Below are positions 7,179 to 16,125 of a DNA stretch of 33,939 nt, in pieces. A program made the position numbers and the translations under genes. The notes beneath the pieces are model-generated. The model was not told the DNA's origin. It saw only the letters and a list, made by a program, of their open reading frames with translations, and ran no database searches. This DNA comes from an uncultured Pseudomonadota bacterium (GTDB lineage Bacteria; Desulfobacterota; Desulfobulbia; Desulfobulbales; Desulfurivibrionaceae). Within the stretch, counting starts at the first letter, position 1. Every line of letters starts with the position of its first letter. The stretch spans positions 1 through 33,939 of the forward strand of contig CALMMG010000144.1 of assembly GCA_937868185.1 (NCBI GenBank). The letters are read 5' to 3'.

Positions 7179-9593
7179 TTGAGCTTGATGTTTTTCCTTT
7201 TTTCCGAGATGCAGACACTAAAGGCTAAGTCCGCCATGACCCCATCACCCACACCCAAAAAAACGGCACCCACCTCCATCCTCGACAAGATCGGCAACAC
7301 GCCGTTGATCCTCATCAAACGCCTCAATCCCTTGAAGAAGGTCGCCATCTATGCCAAGCTTGAAGCCTTCAACCCAGGAGGCTCGGTCAAAGACCGCGTT
7401 GCCCTGAACATGATTGAAACCGCCGAGGCGGAGGGCGAACTGACTCCGGACAAGATCGTGCTTGAGGCCACCAGCGGCAATACTGGCATCGGCTTGGCCA
7501 TGGTTTGTGCGGTCAAGGGCTACAAATGCCAACTGATCATGCCGGAATCGGCCTCCATTGAACGACGCAAAATCATGGAGGCCTTTGGCGCCGAGATTCT
7601 CCTCACCCCTGGCAAGCGTGGCACCGATGGGGCCATCGAACAGGCCTATGCCCTGGCCCGCCAGTATCCGGATCGTTATTTTCTCACTGACCAGTTTAAT
7701 AATGCGGCAAACTGGCTGACCCATTACAAGACAACCGGGCCGGAGATCTGGGAGCAAACCGAAGGCAAGGTGACGGATATTGTCGCCACCCTAGGCACCT
7801 CGGGCACCGTTATGGGCTTGTGCCGATATTTCAGTGAATTCCACCCGGAAGTACGCATCACTGCAGTGGAGCCCTTTCTCGGGCACAAGCTACAAGGACT
7901 CAAAAACATGAAAGAGTCCTATACTCCCGGAATTTTTGACAAAAAACTTCCCTTTCAGATCATCAATATCCCCGATGAAGAGGCCTTTACCACGGTTCGC
8001 CTCCTGGCCAAAAAAGAGGGGATTTTTGCTGGAATGAGCTCCGGGGCCGCCATGTCCGCAGCCCTAACTCGGGCCGCCCAATTAAAAGAAGGCGTGCTGG
8101 TTGCTATTTTCCCCGATGGCGGTGAGAAGTATCTGAGTACCGAGCTTTTCACCAAGCAGGAAGCGGAGGAGTCTCAACAAGCTGAACTGCGTTTTTTCAA
8201 TACCCTCTCGCGCAAGAAAGAGGTTTTTAAGCCAATAGTGCCTGACACCGTGACTTTTTACGCCTGCGGCCCAACTGCCCACGAGCTGGCTCATTTGGCC
8301 CATTGTCGTCGCTTTATGGTTGCCGATCTTATCCACCGGGTGATCGCACTTGCAGGCTACCAGGTCAAATTCTATATGAATTTTACTGACCTGGATGACA
8401 ACACCATTCAGGGAGCCGCCCGTGGCAAAGAAAACCTCGCCGCGTTCACCGATACCTATATCCAGGAATTCAAACAGGACCTGGCGACGCTGGAGGTGCT
8501 GGAAGCCACCGGCTACCCCAGAGCCTCAGAGCATGTACCGGCCATGATCGCCCTCGCCCAAAAATTGATCGACAAGGGCTACGCCTACGAAAAACATGGC
8601 TCCATCTATTTTGACATTTCAAAATTTGCCAAGTACGGCAAGCTTTCCGGCGTTGATCTGAGCAAGATTCAGGTCGGAAAAACCGTTGATCTGGACGACT
8701 ACGAAAAGGAAAACCCGGTCGATTTCACTCTGCTCAAACGTTCAACCTTGAGTGAGCTGAAGGCCGGCATCTTTTTTACGACTGAGTGGGGGAACATGCG
8801 GCCTGGCTGGCATATAGAATGCGCGGCCATGACCCTGGATCTCCTCGGCGAAACCATGGATATCCATACCAGCGGCCGCGATCTGCTTTTCCCGCACCAC
8901 GAGAACGAGAACGCCATCGCCGAGGCCATTACCGGCAAGCCCCTGGCGAACTTCTGGCTACACAGTGAATTACTGCTGATGGACGGCAAGAAGATGTCCG
9001 CAGACAACCACAATCTCATCACCTTGCGGGATGTGCTGGCCAAGGGCTACACCGGCAGAGAGATGCGTTATTTCCTGATCCGCACCCATTACCGCAAGCC
9101 GATCAATTTTTCCTTCCGCAGTCTGGACGCAGCTCGCAAAAACCTGCAACGCCTTGACGGCTTTGTTGGCAAGCTGCTCTGTCTGCCGCCGGGGCTACCC
9201 CACCCGGAGGTTGCTGCCTATCTCTCCGACATGGAAGACCGGTTCTTCGCGGCCATGGACGATGACCTCAATGTCTCCAAAGCATTTGCCGCACTGTTCG
9301 ATTTCGTCAAGAAGACCAACCCAATTCTGAGCCAAGGCCTCCTTGACCGCGAACAAAAGGACTATATTCTCGAGGCCCTGCGCCGGATCAATTCCGTGCT
9401 GCGGATCATGAGGCTTGAAGAATGTCCCCTTGCTCCAGAGATCGACAGGCTGATCCGAGACCGGGAAGAAGCGCGGAAACAGAAGGATTGGCAGAAGGCG
9501 GACGGGGTGCGCCAGGAGTTGGCGGAAAAGGGTATCGAGGTGGTTGATACCGCCAAGGGCCCTGTCTGGAAAGAAATGGAGAAAAAAGAATAG
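7179..9593 (+). CDS. CysM-type cysteine synthase fused to cysteinyl-tRNA synthetase
   Basis: Two complete enzymes lie in one frame. Residues about 34-330 are a PLP-dependent O-acetylserine sulfhydrylase: NPGGSVKDR with PLP lysine K71, EATSGNTGIG, GTSGT and SSGAA. Blocks such as DQFNN, TTGPEIW and KYLSTELF look more like CysM than CysK. Residues about 345-804 are a full-length cysteinyl-tRNA synthetase. Its zinc ligands align and are present (C363, C548, H573, E577), and NFTDLDD is kept. The ATP-site signatures are altered: HIGH reads HLAH (372-375) and KMSKS reads KMSAD (605-609). Starts at 7209 and 7236 are also possible; the ribosome site is weak at all three. The first half would make cysteine from sulfide; whether the second half charges tRNA-Cys is uncertain. 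Confidence 0.9.
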   Translation: MSLMFFLFSEMQTLKAKSAMTPSPTPKKTAPTSILDKIGNTPLILIKRLNPLKKVAIYAKLEAFNPGGSVKDRVALNMIETAEAEGELTPDKIVLEATSGNTGIGLAMVCAVKGYKCQLIMPESASIERRKIMEAFGAEILLTPGKRGTDGAIEQAYALARQYPDRYFLTDQFNNAANWLTHYKTTGPEIWEQTEGKVTDIVATLGTSGTVMGLCRYFSEFHPEVRITAVEPFLGHKLQGLKNMKESYTPGIFDKKLPFQIINIPDEEAFTTVRLLAKKEGIFAGMSSGAAMSAALTRAAQLKEGVLVAIFPDGGEKYLSTELFTKQEAEESQQAELRFFNTLSRKKEVFKPIVPDTVTFYACGPTAHELAHLAHCRRFMVADLIHRVIALAGYQVKFYMNFTDLDDNTIQGAARGKENLAAFTDTYIQEFKQDLATLEVLEATGYPRASEHVPAMIALAQKLIDKGYAYEKHGSIYFDISKFAKYGKLSGVDLSKIQVGKTVDLDDYEKENPVDFTLLKRSTLSELKAGIFFTTEWGNMRPGWHIECAAMTLDLLGETMDIHTSGRDLLFPHHENENAIAEAITGKPLANFWLHSELLLMDGKKMSADNHNLITLRDVLAKGYTGREMRYFLIRTHYRKPINFSFRSLDAARKNLQRLDGFVGKLLCLPPGLPHPEVAAYLSDMEDRFFAAMDDDLNVSKAFAALFDFVKKTNPILSQGLLDREQKDYILEALRRINSVLRIMRLEECPLAPEIDRLIRDREEARKQKDWQKADGVRQELAEKGIEVVDTAKGPVWKEMEKKE

Positions 9594-9668
9594 TGCCTGG
9601 TCACAGGATGCTGGGGCAAAACGGTATTGCTTTCTTGGCCCGATCGTTCTAATATCTGTCCCACATGG

Positions 9669-9745
9669 GCGCCCGTAGCTCAGCCGGATAGAGCACCGGC
9701 CTTCTAAGCCGTAGGTCACAGGTTCGAATCCTGTCGGGCGCACCA
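9669..9745 (+). tRNA. tRNA-Arg (anticodon TCT), CCA encoded
   Basis: A full cloverleaf is visible: acceptor GCGCCCG/CGGGCGC, D arm GCTC/GAGC, anticodon loop CTTCTAA with anticodon TCT (reads AGA), T arm ACAGG-TTCGAAT-CCTGT, discriminator A and an encoded CCA end. The outermost anticodon-stem pair is a C/T mismatch. It lies 75 bp after the CysM-CysRS gene on the same strand. Confidence 0.97.
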
Positions 9746-9772
9746 CGCATCAAGGCCTAGCCCAGTACACTT

Positions 9773-11869
9773 CTACTCGGTGTCCATCATCTCCCAAAGC
9801 GTCTGACCCAAAGCGAACAGCGGCGCGACAAACAGGGTGACAATAAGCAGCGCCTGTTTCTGCAGCCACGAATTTGTCAGCAAACCGATCATCCCGCCAG
9901 AGTCGTCAGCCAGCCAATAAGCCAAGAGGGGAAAGAGCAACGCCCCCACCCCCAGGAGAATCACCTCGGTCATGAGCAACTTCCTGGCAAACAGCTTTGC
10001 CCCGTCACACACCATCCTGAGCCAGGCCATCCTTGCCGCAAGAGTTTTCAGGGCGGTGCAATTCTCTCGAACCTGGACCAGCTTCGCCTGAATAATTTGG
10101 AAGAGTTGACCATGAATATTTTGCTGGGCGAGGCCTTCTATTTCACTCAATTTTTCCCAAGCCGCTAGAAAACTTTCCTGAAAGTTTTCAAAAAAAGGCT
10201 GATAGGGATATCCCTGCCAGTAACGCCGAAAACCATCCACGGTGGCCAGCATCCGGGAGATATCCGCCTTCATGGCATCAAAGGCGTTTTCCTGCAATCG
10301 GTAGCAGGTGCGCAACAGCCCTTGGGCCTTGTGCGCCACCTCAAGGAAGTCATAATAACCGCCCTGGGCAAACTGCTTCTCAAGGCCGACAAGGTCGACG
10401 AACAGAGACGCCAGACCTTCATCCCCTGGAAACCAGGCCTGCAGGTCTTGACAGACCGCCTGGGCCTTCAACAGGTATTCTTCAGCCTCCTGTCGTTGCA
10501 CCTGAAGACGGACAATCAGAAGATCCTCAACCGGCCCGGCAACAGCAAGCAATTGCGGGTCCATGAGCGCAGCGAGAAACAGCTCCTTGTGGTCGGCAAC
10601 CAGAGCCCGAAGCTGGCGAATGCCTTTCTCGCCCATATCCCCCTGAACCATGAGCTGGGCCTGCCGGTACAGGGCCTCGACAAGATCCCGCCGCAGGCTG
10701 AAAACTCTATCCAGAGCGTGTCCCGCCTTCCAGTGATCATCGTGGAGGGCATAATACCTGGACTGCAACAGGGCGATATAAATCTTTTCTTTGTCAGAGT
10801 TCGCTATACCTGAGGCATGTTCCAGGAAATGCTCCAGATCGTTGTCCCGCTCAAGTTCCAGGGCAACAAAGGCACGACCGATTGTCGCATAAAACTGCTT
10901 GCCCTTGGGTCGCCTGCTTTCCTCGACAAAAAGAGCCTCGGCCTGGGCATACTGGCCCACCCGCAGACAATCTAGGCCAAGATGCAGGCTGTGGCTGTCC
11001 ACCGAGAGCGTCTCCGGTTTGGTCAATTCCTCCCATTTGGCATTGCTGCTAAAGGCAATGTTTGACAAGAACCTAGGCTGACAGATCAGATTCAGGTCAA
11101 AATAAGCAAGATACACCTGGAGGAGCGGGCTCTGGCGAATCTGGGACACGGTAAGCCCTGCCGCCATCATCGTGATCAGTTTTTCCTGAACAACCATGGC
11201 CTTAGCAAAGAGTTCGCTCACTGTTTCAAGGGGCAGATACCCGGCCAGGGGAATTCCCTGGGTTGACATAGTCAACATTTTTCCAGGGCAATCCGCCGCC
11301 TTGTGGATGGTCATGCCGCAGTAAAAACAGGGGGCAAACGAACCGGAAAGGGGAAGGGCACGGTGCGGGAAAATCTCGACTCGCGGAATTTCCGTAATTC
11401 TCAAGGACAGAAGATACAATCCGTTGCCTGCCTCGGCAAAGGTGTGGGACAAGGCATTATCGTCGACCAGACTTTCCGCCCACTGTTGTTTCAAGGGGGA
11501 GGTTACATAGGGCTGCTCGTGCTGAAGAAGATCCCAGAAACTTGCCGCCGGGTCATACACGGGGCCAGGCGGATCTCCCTCTTTTTCAAGATGCAAAACA
11601 ATGTGTAGGGGCAGGGGCCCGACATTCTTCTTCCACTCATACACTTTTTTTAAGCGGGCCAGACTTTCCTGGAGCGTAATACAGGCAGTATCCGGCTGCG
11701 CGAAATGAAAAAGCAGCAGGGTCTCGGTGCTGGATGGATCTTCTCTCCCTTTTACAGCAAGAGTCTGTCGCAGATCCAAAAGAAAATCCGCCCAGCTTTC
11801 TCCCAGAATATTCTGCCCCTGAGAGTTTATGGCTTGGAGGGCGAGGACAATGGTGAATTCTGCTGCCAT
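9773..11869 (-). CDS. TPR-like membrane protein with a CCHC zinc-knuckle motif
   Basis: I do not recognise a named family for this 698-residue protein. Residues 1-175 form a mixed domain with no clear match. Residues 181-194 hold C-x2-C-x4-H-x4-C (CFYCGMTIHKAADC), an exact zinc-knuckle spacing that even keeps the CG and DCP flanks common in that motif. Residues about 295-440 are helical with TPR character (LGLDCLRVGQYAQAEALF). A long helical region follows (about 440-630). Two hydrophobic segments near 636-659 and 673-692 anchor the C-terminus, so the rest is probably cytoplasmic. It lies 44 bp after the receiver-TPR gene and is probably the last gene of that operon. It ends 27 bp from the tRNA gene, which runs towards it. 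Confidence 0.75.
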   Translation of the reverse strand: MAAEFTIVLALQAINSQGQNILGESWADFLLDLRQTLAVKGREDPSSTETLLLFHFAQPDTACITLQESLARLKKVYEWKKNVGPLPLHIVLHLEKEGDPPGPVYDPAASFWDLLQHEQPYVTSPLKQQWAESLVDDNALSHTFAEAGNGLYLLSLRITEIPRVEIFPHRALPLSGSFAPCFYCGMTIHKAADCPGKMLTMSTQGIPLAGYLPLETVSELFAKAMVVQEKLITMMAAGLTVSQIRQSPLLQVYLAYFDLNLICQPRFLSNIAFSSNAKWEELTKPETLSVDSHSLHLGLDCLRVGQYAQAEALFVEESRRPKGKQFYATIGRAFVALELERDNDLEHFLEHASGIANSDKEKIYIALLQSRYYALHDDHWKAGHALDRVFSLRRDLVEALYRQAQLMVQGDMGEKGIRQLRALVADHKELFLAALMDPQLLAVAGPVEDLLIVRLQVQRQEAEEYLLKAQAVCQDLQAWFPGDEGLASLFVDLVGLEKQFAQGGYYDFLEVAHKAQGLLRTCYRLQENAFDAMKADISRMLATVDGFRRYWQGYPYQPFFENFQESFLAAWEKLSEIEGLAQQNIHGQLFQIIQAKLVQVRENCTALKTLAARMAWLRMVCDGAKLFARKLLMTEVILLGVGALLFPLLAYWLADDSGGMIGLLTNSWLQKQALLIVTLFVAPLFALGQTLWEMMDTE

Positions 11870-11913
11870 GGATAAAATAGCCTATTCCTTCTCGAAAACC
11901 AGCCGGCCCCAGC

Positions 11914-13077
11914 CTAGAGGCACTTGTTCAGGATGGCGCGGGCTTCCTTGTGAGCGGGATCGATACGGAGCACCTTTGAAACCCACTGGTCAGCCCGGAT
12001 CAGCTGTTTCATGGCATAATAGGCTTTGCCCAGAGCCAGGAAAAGTTCGATGTCTTCGGAGGTTTTCTCCGCCGCTTTTTCCAGCATCTTGACAGCTTCG
12101 TTGCTGTCCCCCGCAGTGTATAGTGCCATGCCGATTTTTTTGTTCAAATAGCTTCGTTCCGGGTCCGCCTTCAGCACCTCCCGGTAACATTTAACCGCCA
12201 GCTCCCCCAAGCCGCAGCCATTGCAGGTATCGCCAATATCTTCCTTGAAGTCGATATCGTTGCCCTTTGTTTTCAACACCAGGCGCAGGACCTTCTCCGC
12301 CTCGGGCAGCTGTTTTTGCTTGATAAGCAGTTTGGCAAAATTCATCGCCCTGTCCGCATGGCGGGGACTGATCTCCATGGCCCGATTGAAGTTTTCCAGA
12401 GCCATATCCATCTTGCCCTGACGAAAATAAATCTGGCCCAAGGCATGGTAGGAACTGACATCAAGCCGGTTGATCTCCACGGCCTTTTCAAAGCAGAGCT
12501 GGGATTTTTTCAAGTCGCCCTTTTTCACGAAAAGACGCCCCAACTCCCGATAGGGCTTCGAGGACCGAGCGTTGAGCTTAGCCGCCTCCGTGGCTGCGGC
12601 AATGGCACCGTCAAGATCACTCTTTTCCTCAAGGGTGCGCGCCTGAAGCAACAGCTGGTTGAAGGGAGAGGGGTTATTGATCTGGCCGAGGAGCTCCAAA
12701 ACCTTCTGCTCCAAGGTCGCGGTGACAAAGGGCTTGGTCATATATGCGTCAACATCATGCTCGGCCGCTTCAGCGACAATATCCATGTTGGCTTCTGCGG
12801 TGACCATGAGAAAAGGGATGTCGCGCAGCTTCTTCGCGGCACGGATCAACCCCAACAGCTCGGTGCCCGACATATAGGGCATGTTGTAATCACAGATGAT
12901 AAAATCGATAACGATATTCTCATCCTGGAGGAGCTTCCAGGCATCCCGGCCATTAGCCGCCTCGTAAAACTCCTTGCCGAACTGGACCAGCTTCAGCATG
13001 GCCTTGACGGATCGGCGCATGTTGTCGATGTCGTCCACAACAAGAAAAACCATATCTTTTGGGGCCTTGAGCTTCAT
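11914..13077 (-). CDS. Response regulator with receiver domain and TPR repeats
   Basis: The first 125 residues are a CheY-like receiver with the acidic pair DD (15-16), phospho-acceptor D63 (IICDYNMP), T92 and K114 (TKPF). There is no DNA-binding or enzymatic output domain. Instead residues about 140-387 are TPR repeats, for example YRELGRLFVKKGDLKKSQLCFEKA and YHALGQIYFRQGKMDMALENFNRA start blocks, with the tetratricopeptide pattern of A, G and Y/F positions. The output is therefore likely a protein-protein contact. The histidine kinase gene ends 39 bp upstream on the same strand, which makes it the likely phosphodonor, and the TPR membrane protein downstream is a plausible partner. Both pairings are inference from gene order. 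Confidence 0.9.
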   Translation of the reverse strand: MKLKAPKDMVFLVVDDIDNMRRSVKAMLKLVQFGKEFYEAANGRDAWKLLQDENIVIDFIICDYNMPYMSGTELLGLIRAAKKLRDIPFLMVTAEANMDIVAEAAEHDVDAYMTKPFVTATLEQKVLELLGQINNPSPFNQLLLQARTLEEKSDLDGAIAAATEAAKLNARSSKPYRELGRLFVKKGDLKKSQLCFEKAVEINRLDVSSYHALGQIYFRQGKMDMALENFNRAMEISPRHADRAMNFAKLLIKQKQLPEAEKVLRLVLKTKGNDIDFKEDIGDTCNGCGLGELAVKCYREVLKADPERSYLNKKIGMALYTAGDSNEAVKMLEKAAEKTSEDIELFLALGKAYYAMKQLIRADQWVSKVLRIDPAHKEARAILNKCL

Positions 13078-13116
13078 CCAGATTTTTTCCCTTTGCTGCT
13101 CGCGGTAAGCGCTAGA

Positions 13117-14376
13117 TTACAGAGGCAAGTAAAAATAAAACCGAGAACCCTTATCCGGTTCGCTCTCCACCCCGATCCTGCCCCGGTGAATCTCCACGGC
13201 CAAACGGCAGAAATAGAGACCAAGACCGGTGCCGACGAGGGCGTCCTGTTTGTTGGAGATTCTGGCGTATTTCTCAAAAATGGTGCGATGCTTCGACGCG
13301 GGGATTCCGGGGCCTTGGTCCTGCACATAAAATTCCAGCCCCTTTTTCCCGGGTACCCGGCGGCAGCCAAAACGGATCGTGGTGTTGCCCGCGCAGTACC
13401 CCAAGGCATTGGTGAGCAAGTTCTGCAACACCCGCAGGATGAGAATGCGGTCCAGGGCAATCTGCGGCAACTCCTCCTCCACCTCCAGGATCAGCTCCAC
13501 CCCCTTGATCTTGGCCATCCCCTTGATAGAGCTCAGGCATTCCGCCAGCATGGGACCCGGCGCGACTACCTCCTTGATGGGCACGAGCTTGCCGTCTTCA
13601 ATCTTGCCGATACTCACCAAATTTGAGACCATGCGCACTGCCCGGTCACAGCCCACCTGGGCCGACTCCAAAAACTCCCGGTTTTCCTCGGAAACGGAAT
13701 AGGACAGGATATCGAGATTGGCCACCACCTCGGCAAGGGGGCCCTTGAGGTCATGGATCAACATGCGGGAGAGTTCGGCACGCAAGGTCTCATGATGCCG
13801 CAGCTCAAGGTTGCGCTCCCGGAGGATGCGCTGCTGCCGGCGGAGATCTTGCTGGAGGTTTTCCTGAACAAGCAGGGAGAGGATGACACTGCTGAAGTCA
13901 AAAAGACGGGTAATGTCTTCCTTGAGCAGATCCCGATCGCCGATCTTGTCGGTCACGTTGATGACGCCCAGCACCTTGCCTTTGTGAAGGATCGGCATGG
14001 ACAACAGTGAATTCTTCTTGTAACTGCTGCGGCATTGCCCGCCAAAACGTTTGTCTTTACAGATATCTTTAATAAAGAGGGGCTCCTGGTGCCTGGCCAC
14101 CCAGGAGGCCACGGACTGTTCATCGTCAATGGTCTGTTCATGACCGATAATCTGCGCCCGGCTTGCTGCCCGGACCACCAGATATTTTCTCCGCTCAAGC
14201 ACCATGAGGGAGCCTTGCTCCACCCCCAGATATTCCAAGATCACCGTGAGAATCCGGCCCAGGCGCGCATGATAGTCAAGACGAGGGGTGTTGATCACCC
14301 CGGCAATCTGGGAAAAACTATCCAGGAGCCGGTTGGCCAGTTCCAGATCCCGCAACTCTTTCTGTCCACCCTTCAC
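13117..14376 (-). CDS. GAF-domain histidine kinase
   Basis: The 419-residue soluble sensor kinase starts at a GTG with AAGGGG seven bases upstream. Residues about 35-170 form a GAF domain (GSLMVL, SVASWVARHQEPL, MPILHKGKVLGVINVTDK). A coiled-coil linker (about 172-200) leads to the HisKA box with phospho-acceptor H208 (MLIHDLKGPL). The HATPase domain follows, with N box NLLTNALGYC, DQGPGIP and GTGLGLYF. There is no transmembrane segment, so the signal is cytoplasmic. It is the first gene of a cluster with the receiver-TPR protein and the TPR membrane protein. The ligand of the GAF domain cannot be told from sequence. Confidence 0.92.
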   Translation of the reverse strand: MKGGQKELRDLELANRLLDSFSQIAGVINTPRLDYHARLGRILTVILEYLGVEQGSLMVLERRKYLVVRAASRAQIIGHEQTIDDEQSVASWVARHQEPLFIKDICKDKRFGGQCRSSYKKNSLLSMPILHKGKVLGVINVTDKIGDRDLLKEDITRLFDFSSVILSLLVQENLQQDLRRQQRILRERNLELRHHETLRAELSRMLIHDLKGPLAEVVANLDILSYSVSEENREFLESAQVGCDRAVRMVSNLVSIGKIEDGKLVPIKEVVAPGPMLAECLSSIKGMAKIKGVELILEVEEELPQIALDRILILRVLQNLLTNALGYCAGNTTIRFGCRRVPGKKGLEFYVQDQGPGIPASKHRTIFEKYARISNKQDALVGTGLGLYFCRLAVEIHRGRIGVESEPDKGSRFYFYLPL

Positions 14377-14410
14377 GGCAGCCCCTTTCCCCGTAGAGAT
14401 TTGTCGGCAA

Positions 14411-14440
14411 CGACCTGATTTTCGTCAGAAAATCAGGTCG
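14411..14440. other. Perfect 13-bp inverted repeat between guaA and the kinase gene
   Basis: Two 13-base arms (CGACCTGATTTTC and its exact complement) flank a GTCA loop. Neither strand has a T run after the stem, so it is not a standard intrinsic terminator. It sits in the leader of the histidine kinase gene and could be a regulatory hairpin, a binding site or a second stop for guaBA transcripts. Confidence 0.5.
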
Positions 14441-14458
14441 CCCTTCATGGTATCACAT

Positions 14459-14481
14459 AAAAAACCGCAGGGTAAAGCGGC
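14459..14481 (-). terminator. Possible terminator after guaA
   Basis: Read on the minus strand, a short GC stem (CCGC and GCGG around an 8-base loop) is followed by six T. It begins 11 bp after the guaA stop. The stem is only 4-5 bp, so the call is tentative despite the good T run. Confidence 0.4.
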
Positions 14482-14491
14482 AAGAGCAGGT

Positions 14492-16063
14492 TTATTCCCA
14501 TTCGATGGTTCCCGGCGGCTTGCCGGTCACATCGTAAACCACCCGGGAGATACCGCGCACCTCGTTGACAATCCGTCGGGAGACATGATCGAGGAAATCG
14601 TAAGGAAGATGCGCCCAGCGGGCGGTCATGAAATCCACGGTCTCCACGGCCCGCAAGGCCACCACATGGGCATACTGGCGGTTATCGCCGACCACGCCCA
14701 CAGATTTCACCGGGAGGAACACGGTGAAGGCCTGGGAGACCTTATCGTAGAGCTCGTTCTTGCGCAGCTCCTCAATGAAGATATCATCGGCCAAGCGCAG
14801 GGTATCGGCGTAATCCTTGCGCACCTCGCCCAGGATGCGTACCCCGAGGCCGGGACCGGGGAAGGGATGCCGGTAGACCATCTCATAGGGCAACCCAAGT
14901 TCGACCCCGATGACCCGGACCTCATCCTTGAACAGCTCCCGCAGGGGCTCCACCAGACCGAGCTTCATGTGTTCGGGCAAGCCGCCCACGTTGTGGTGGC
15001 TCTTGATCATCTTGGCCTTGCCGGTTTTGGCCCCGGCCGACTCAATGACATCGGGGTAGATGGTGCCCTGGGCCAGCCACTTGGCGTTGGCGAGTTTCTC
15101 CGCCTCCTCCTCAAAAACCTCGATAAAGGTGTTACCGATGATCTTGCGTTTCTGTTCTGGATCTTCCACGCCTTTGAGCCCGGAGAGAAACCGCTCCTCC
15201 ACGTCCACCCGCAACACCTTGACTCCCATGTGCTTGGCAAAGGTGGTCATGACCTGATCGCCCTCATGGAGCCGCAGCAGACCGTTGTCCACGAAGACAC
15301 AGGTAAGCTGAGTACCGATGGCCCGGTGGAGCAGGGCGGCGACCACCGAAGAATCAACCCCGCCGGAAAGCCCCAGCAACACCTCGTCTGTGCCTACCTG
15401 GCTGCGGATTTGGCTGATGGCATGATCAATAATATTGCTCGGCGTCCAGAGGCGGCCACAACCGCAGATCCCATGGACAAAGCGCTCGATGATCCGCTGG
15501 CCTTGGCGGGTATGGGTCACTTCCGGGTGAAACTGGAGGCCATAGAAACGGCGGGACTCGTCGGCCATGCCGGCCATGGGCGCACTGTCGGTCTCGCAGA
15601 TGGCAACGAAGCCTTTGGGCAACCGATTGACCCGGTCGCCATGGCTCATCCAGACATCGAGCAGGCCAAAGCCCTCGGGGCTGGCGTGGTCCTCGATGTC
15701 GCTGAGCAGCTTGGAGTGATTGCGAGCCCGCACTTGGGCATACCCGTATTCGCGATGGCTGGCCGATTCAACCTCACCACCCAACTGGGCGGCCATGGTC
15801 TGGAGACCGTAACAGATTCCGAGCACCGGCACGCCGAGAGTGAAAACCACCTCTGCAGCACGTGGGGTCTCGGCCTCATGCACGGACTGGGGCCCGCCCG
15901 AGAGAATGATCCCTTTGGGGCCAAAAGCCCGAATTTCTTCGGAGGTCATGTCCCAGGGATGGAGTTCGCAATATACCCCGGCCTCCCGTACCCGACGGGC
16001 AATGAGCTGGGTGTACTGGGAGCCGAAATCAAGAATCAGTATCTTTTCGCTGTGGATATCCAT
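14492..16063 (-). CDS. guaA: GMP synthase (glutamine-hydrolysing)
   Basis: GuaA (523 aa) converts XMP to GMP using glutamine and ATP. The N-terminal class I amidotransferase has its triad: C84 (GICYGLQ), H179 and E181 (LQFHPEV). The ATP-pyrophosphatase domain has the PP-loop SGGVDSS (232-238), and the C-terminal dimerisation domain ends PPGTIEWE, as in the family. The frame opens 11 codons earlier, but ATG 16063 ([17 protein letters not shown]) is chosen because AAAGGCGG lies just upstream and because the family starts there. It follows guaB by 62 bp and is very probably cotranscribed with it. Confidence 0.97.
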   Translation of the reverse strand: MDIHSEKILILDFGSQYTQLIARRVREAGVYCELHPWDMTSEEIRAFGPKGIILSGGPQSVHEAETPRAAEVVFTLGVPVLGICYGLQTMAAQLGGEVESASHREYGYAQVRARNHSKLLSDIEDHASPEGFGLLDVWMSHGDRVNRLPKGFVAICETDSAPMAGMADESRRFYGLQFHPEVTHTRQGQRIIERFVHGICGCGRLWTPSNIIDHAISQIRSQVGTDEVLLGLSGGVDSSVVAALLHRAIGTQLTCVFVDNGLLRLHEGDQVMTTFAKHMGVKVLRVDVEERFLSGLKGVEDPEQKRKIIGNTFIEVFEEEAEKLANAKWLAQGTIYPDVIESAGAKTGKAKMIKSHHNVGGLPEHMKLGLVEPLRELFKDEVRVIGVELGLPYEMVYRHPFPGPGLGVRILGEVRKDYADTLRLADDIFIEELRKNELYDKVSQAFTVFLPVKSVGVVGDNRQYAHVVALRAVETVDFMTARWAHLPYDFLDHVSRRIVNEVRGISRVVYDVTGKPPGTIEWE

Positions 16064-16125
16064 TGTTCCGCCTTTGCTGAAGGAGTCCGAGGCCACAAGA
16101 AAACCTTGAATCCTAATTGCTATTT

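Noticed and set aside
9195-9746. Minus-strand frame starting RPTGFEPVTYGLEGRC
   Set aside because: This peptide is the familiar false translation of a tRNA gene; it lies over the tRNA-Arg and the end of the CysRS gene.
12316-13626. Plus-strand open frame (436 codons) across the receiver-TPR and kinase genes
   Set aside because: It spans two well-supported genes on the other strand and shows no domain.
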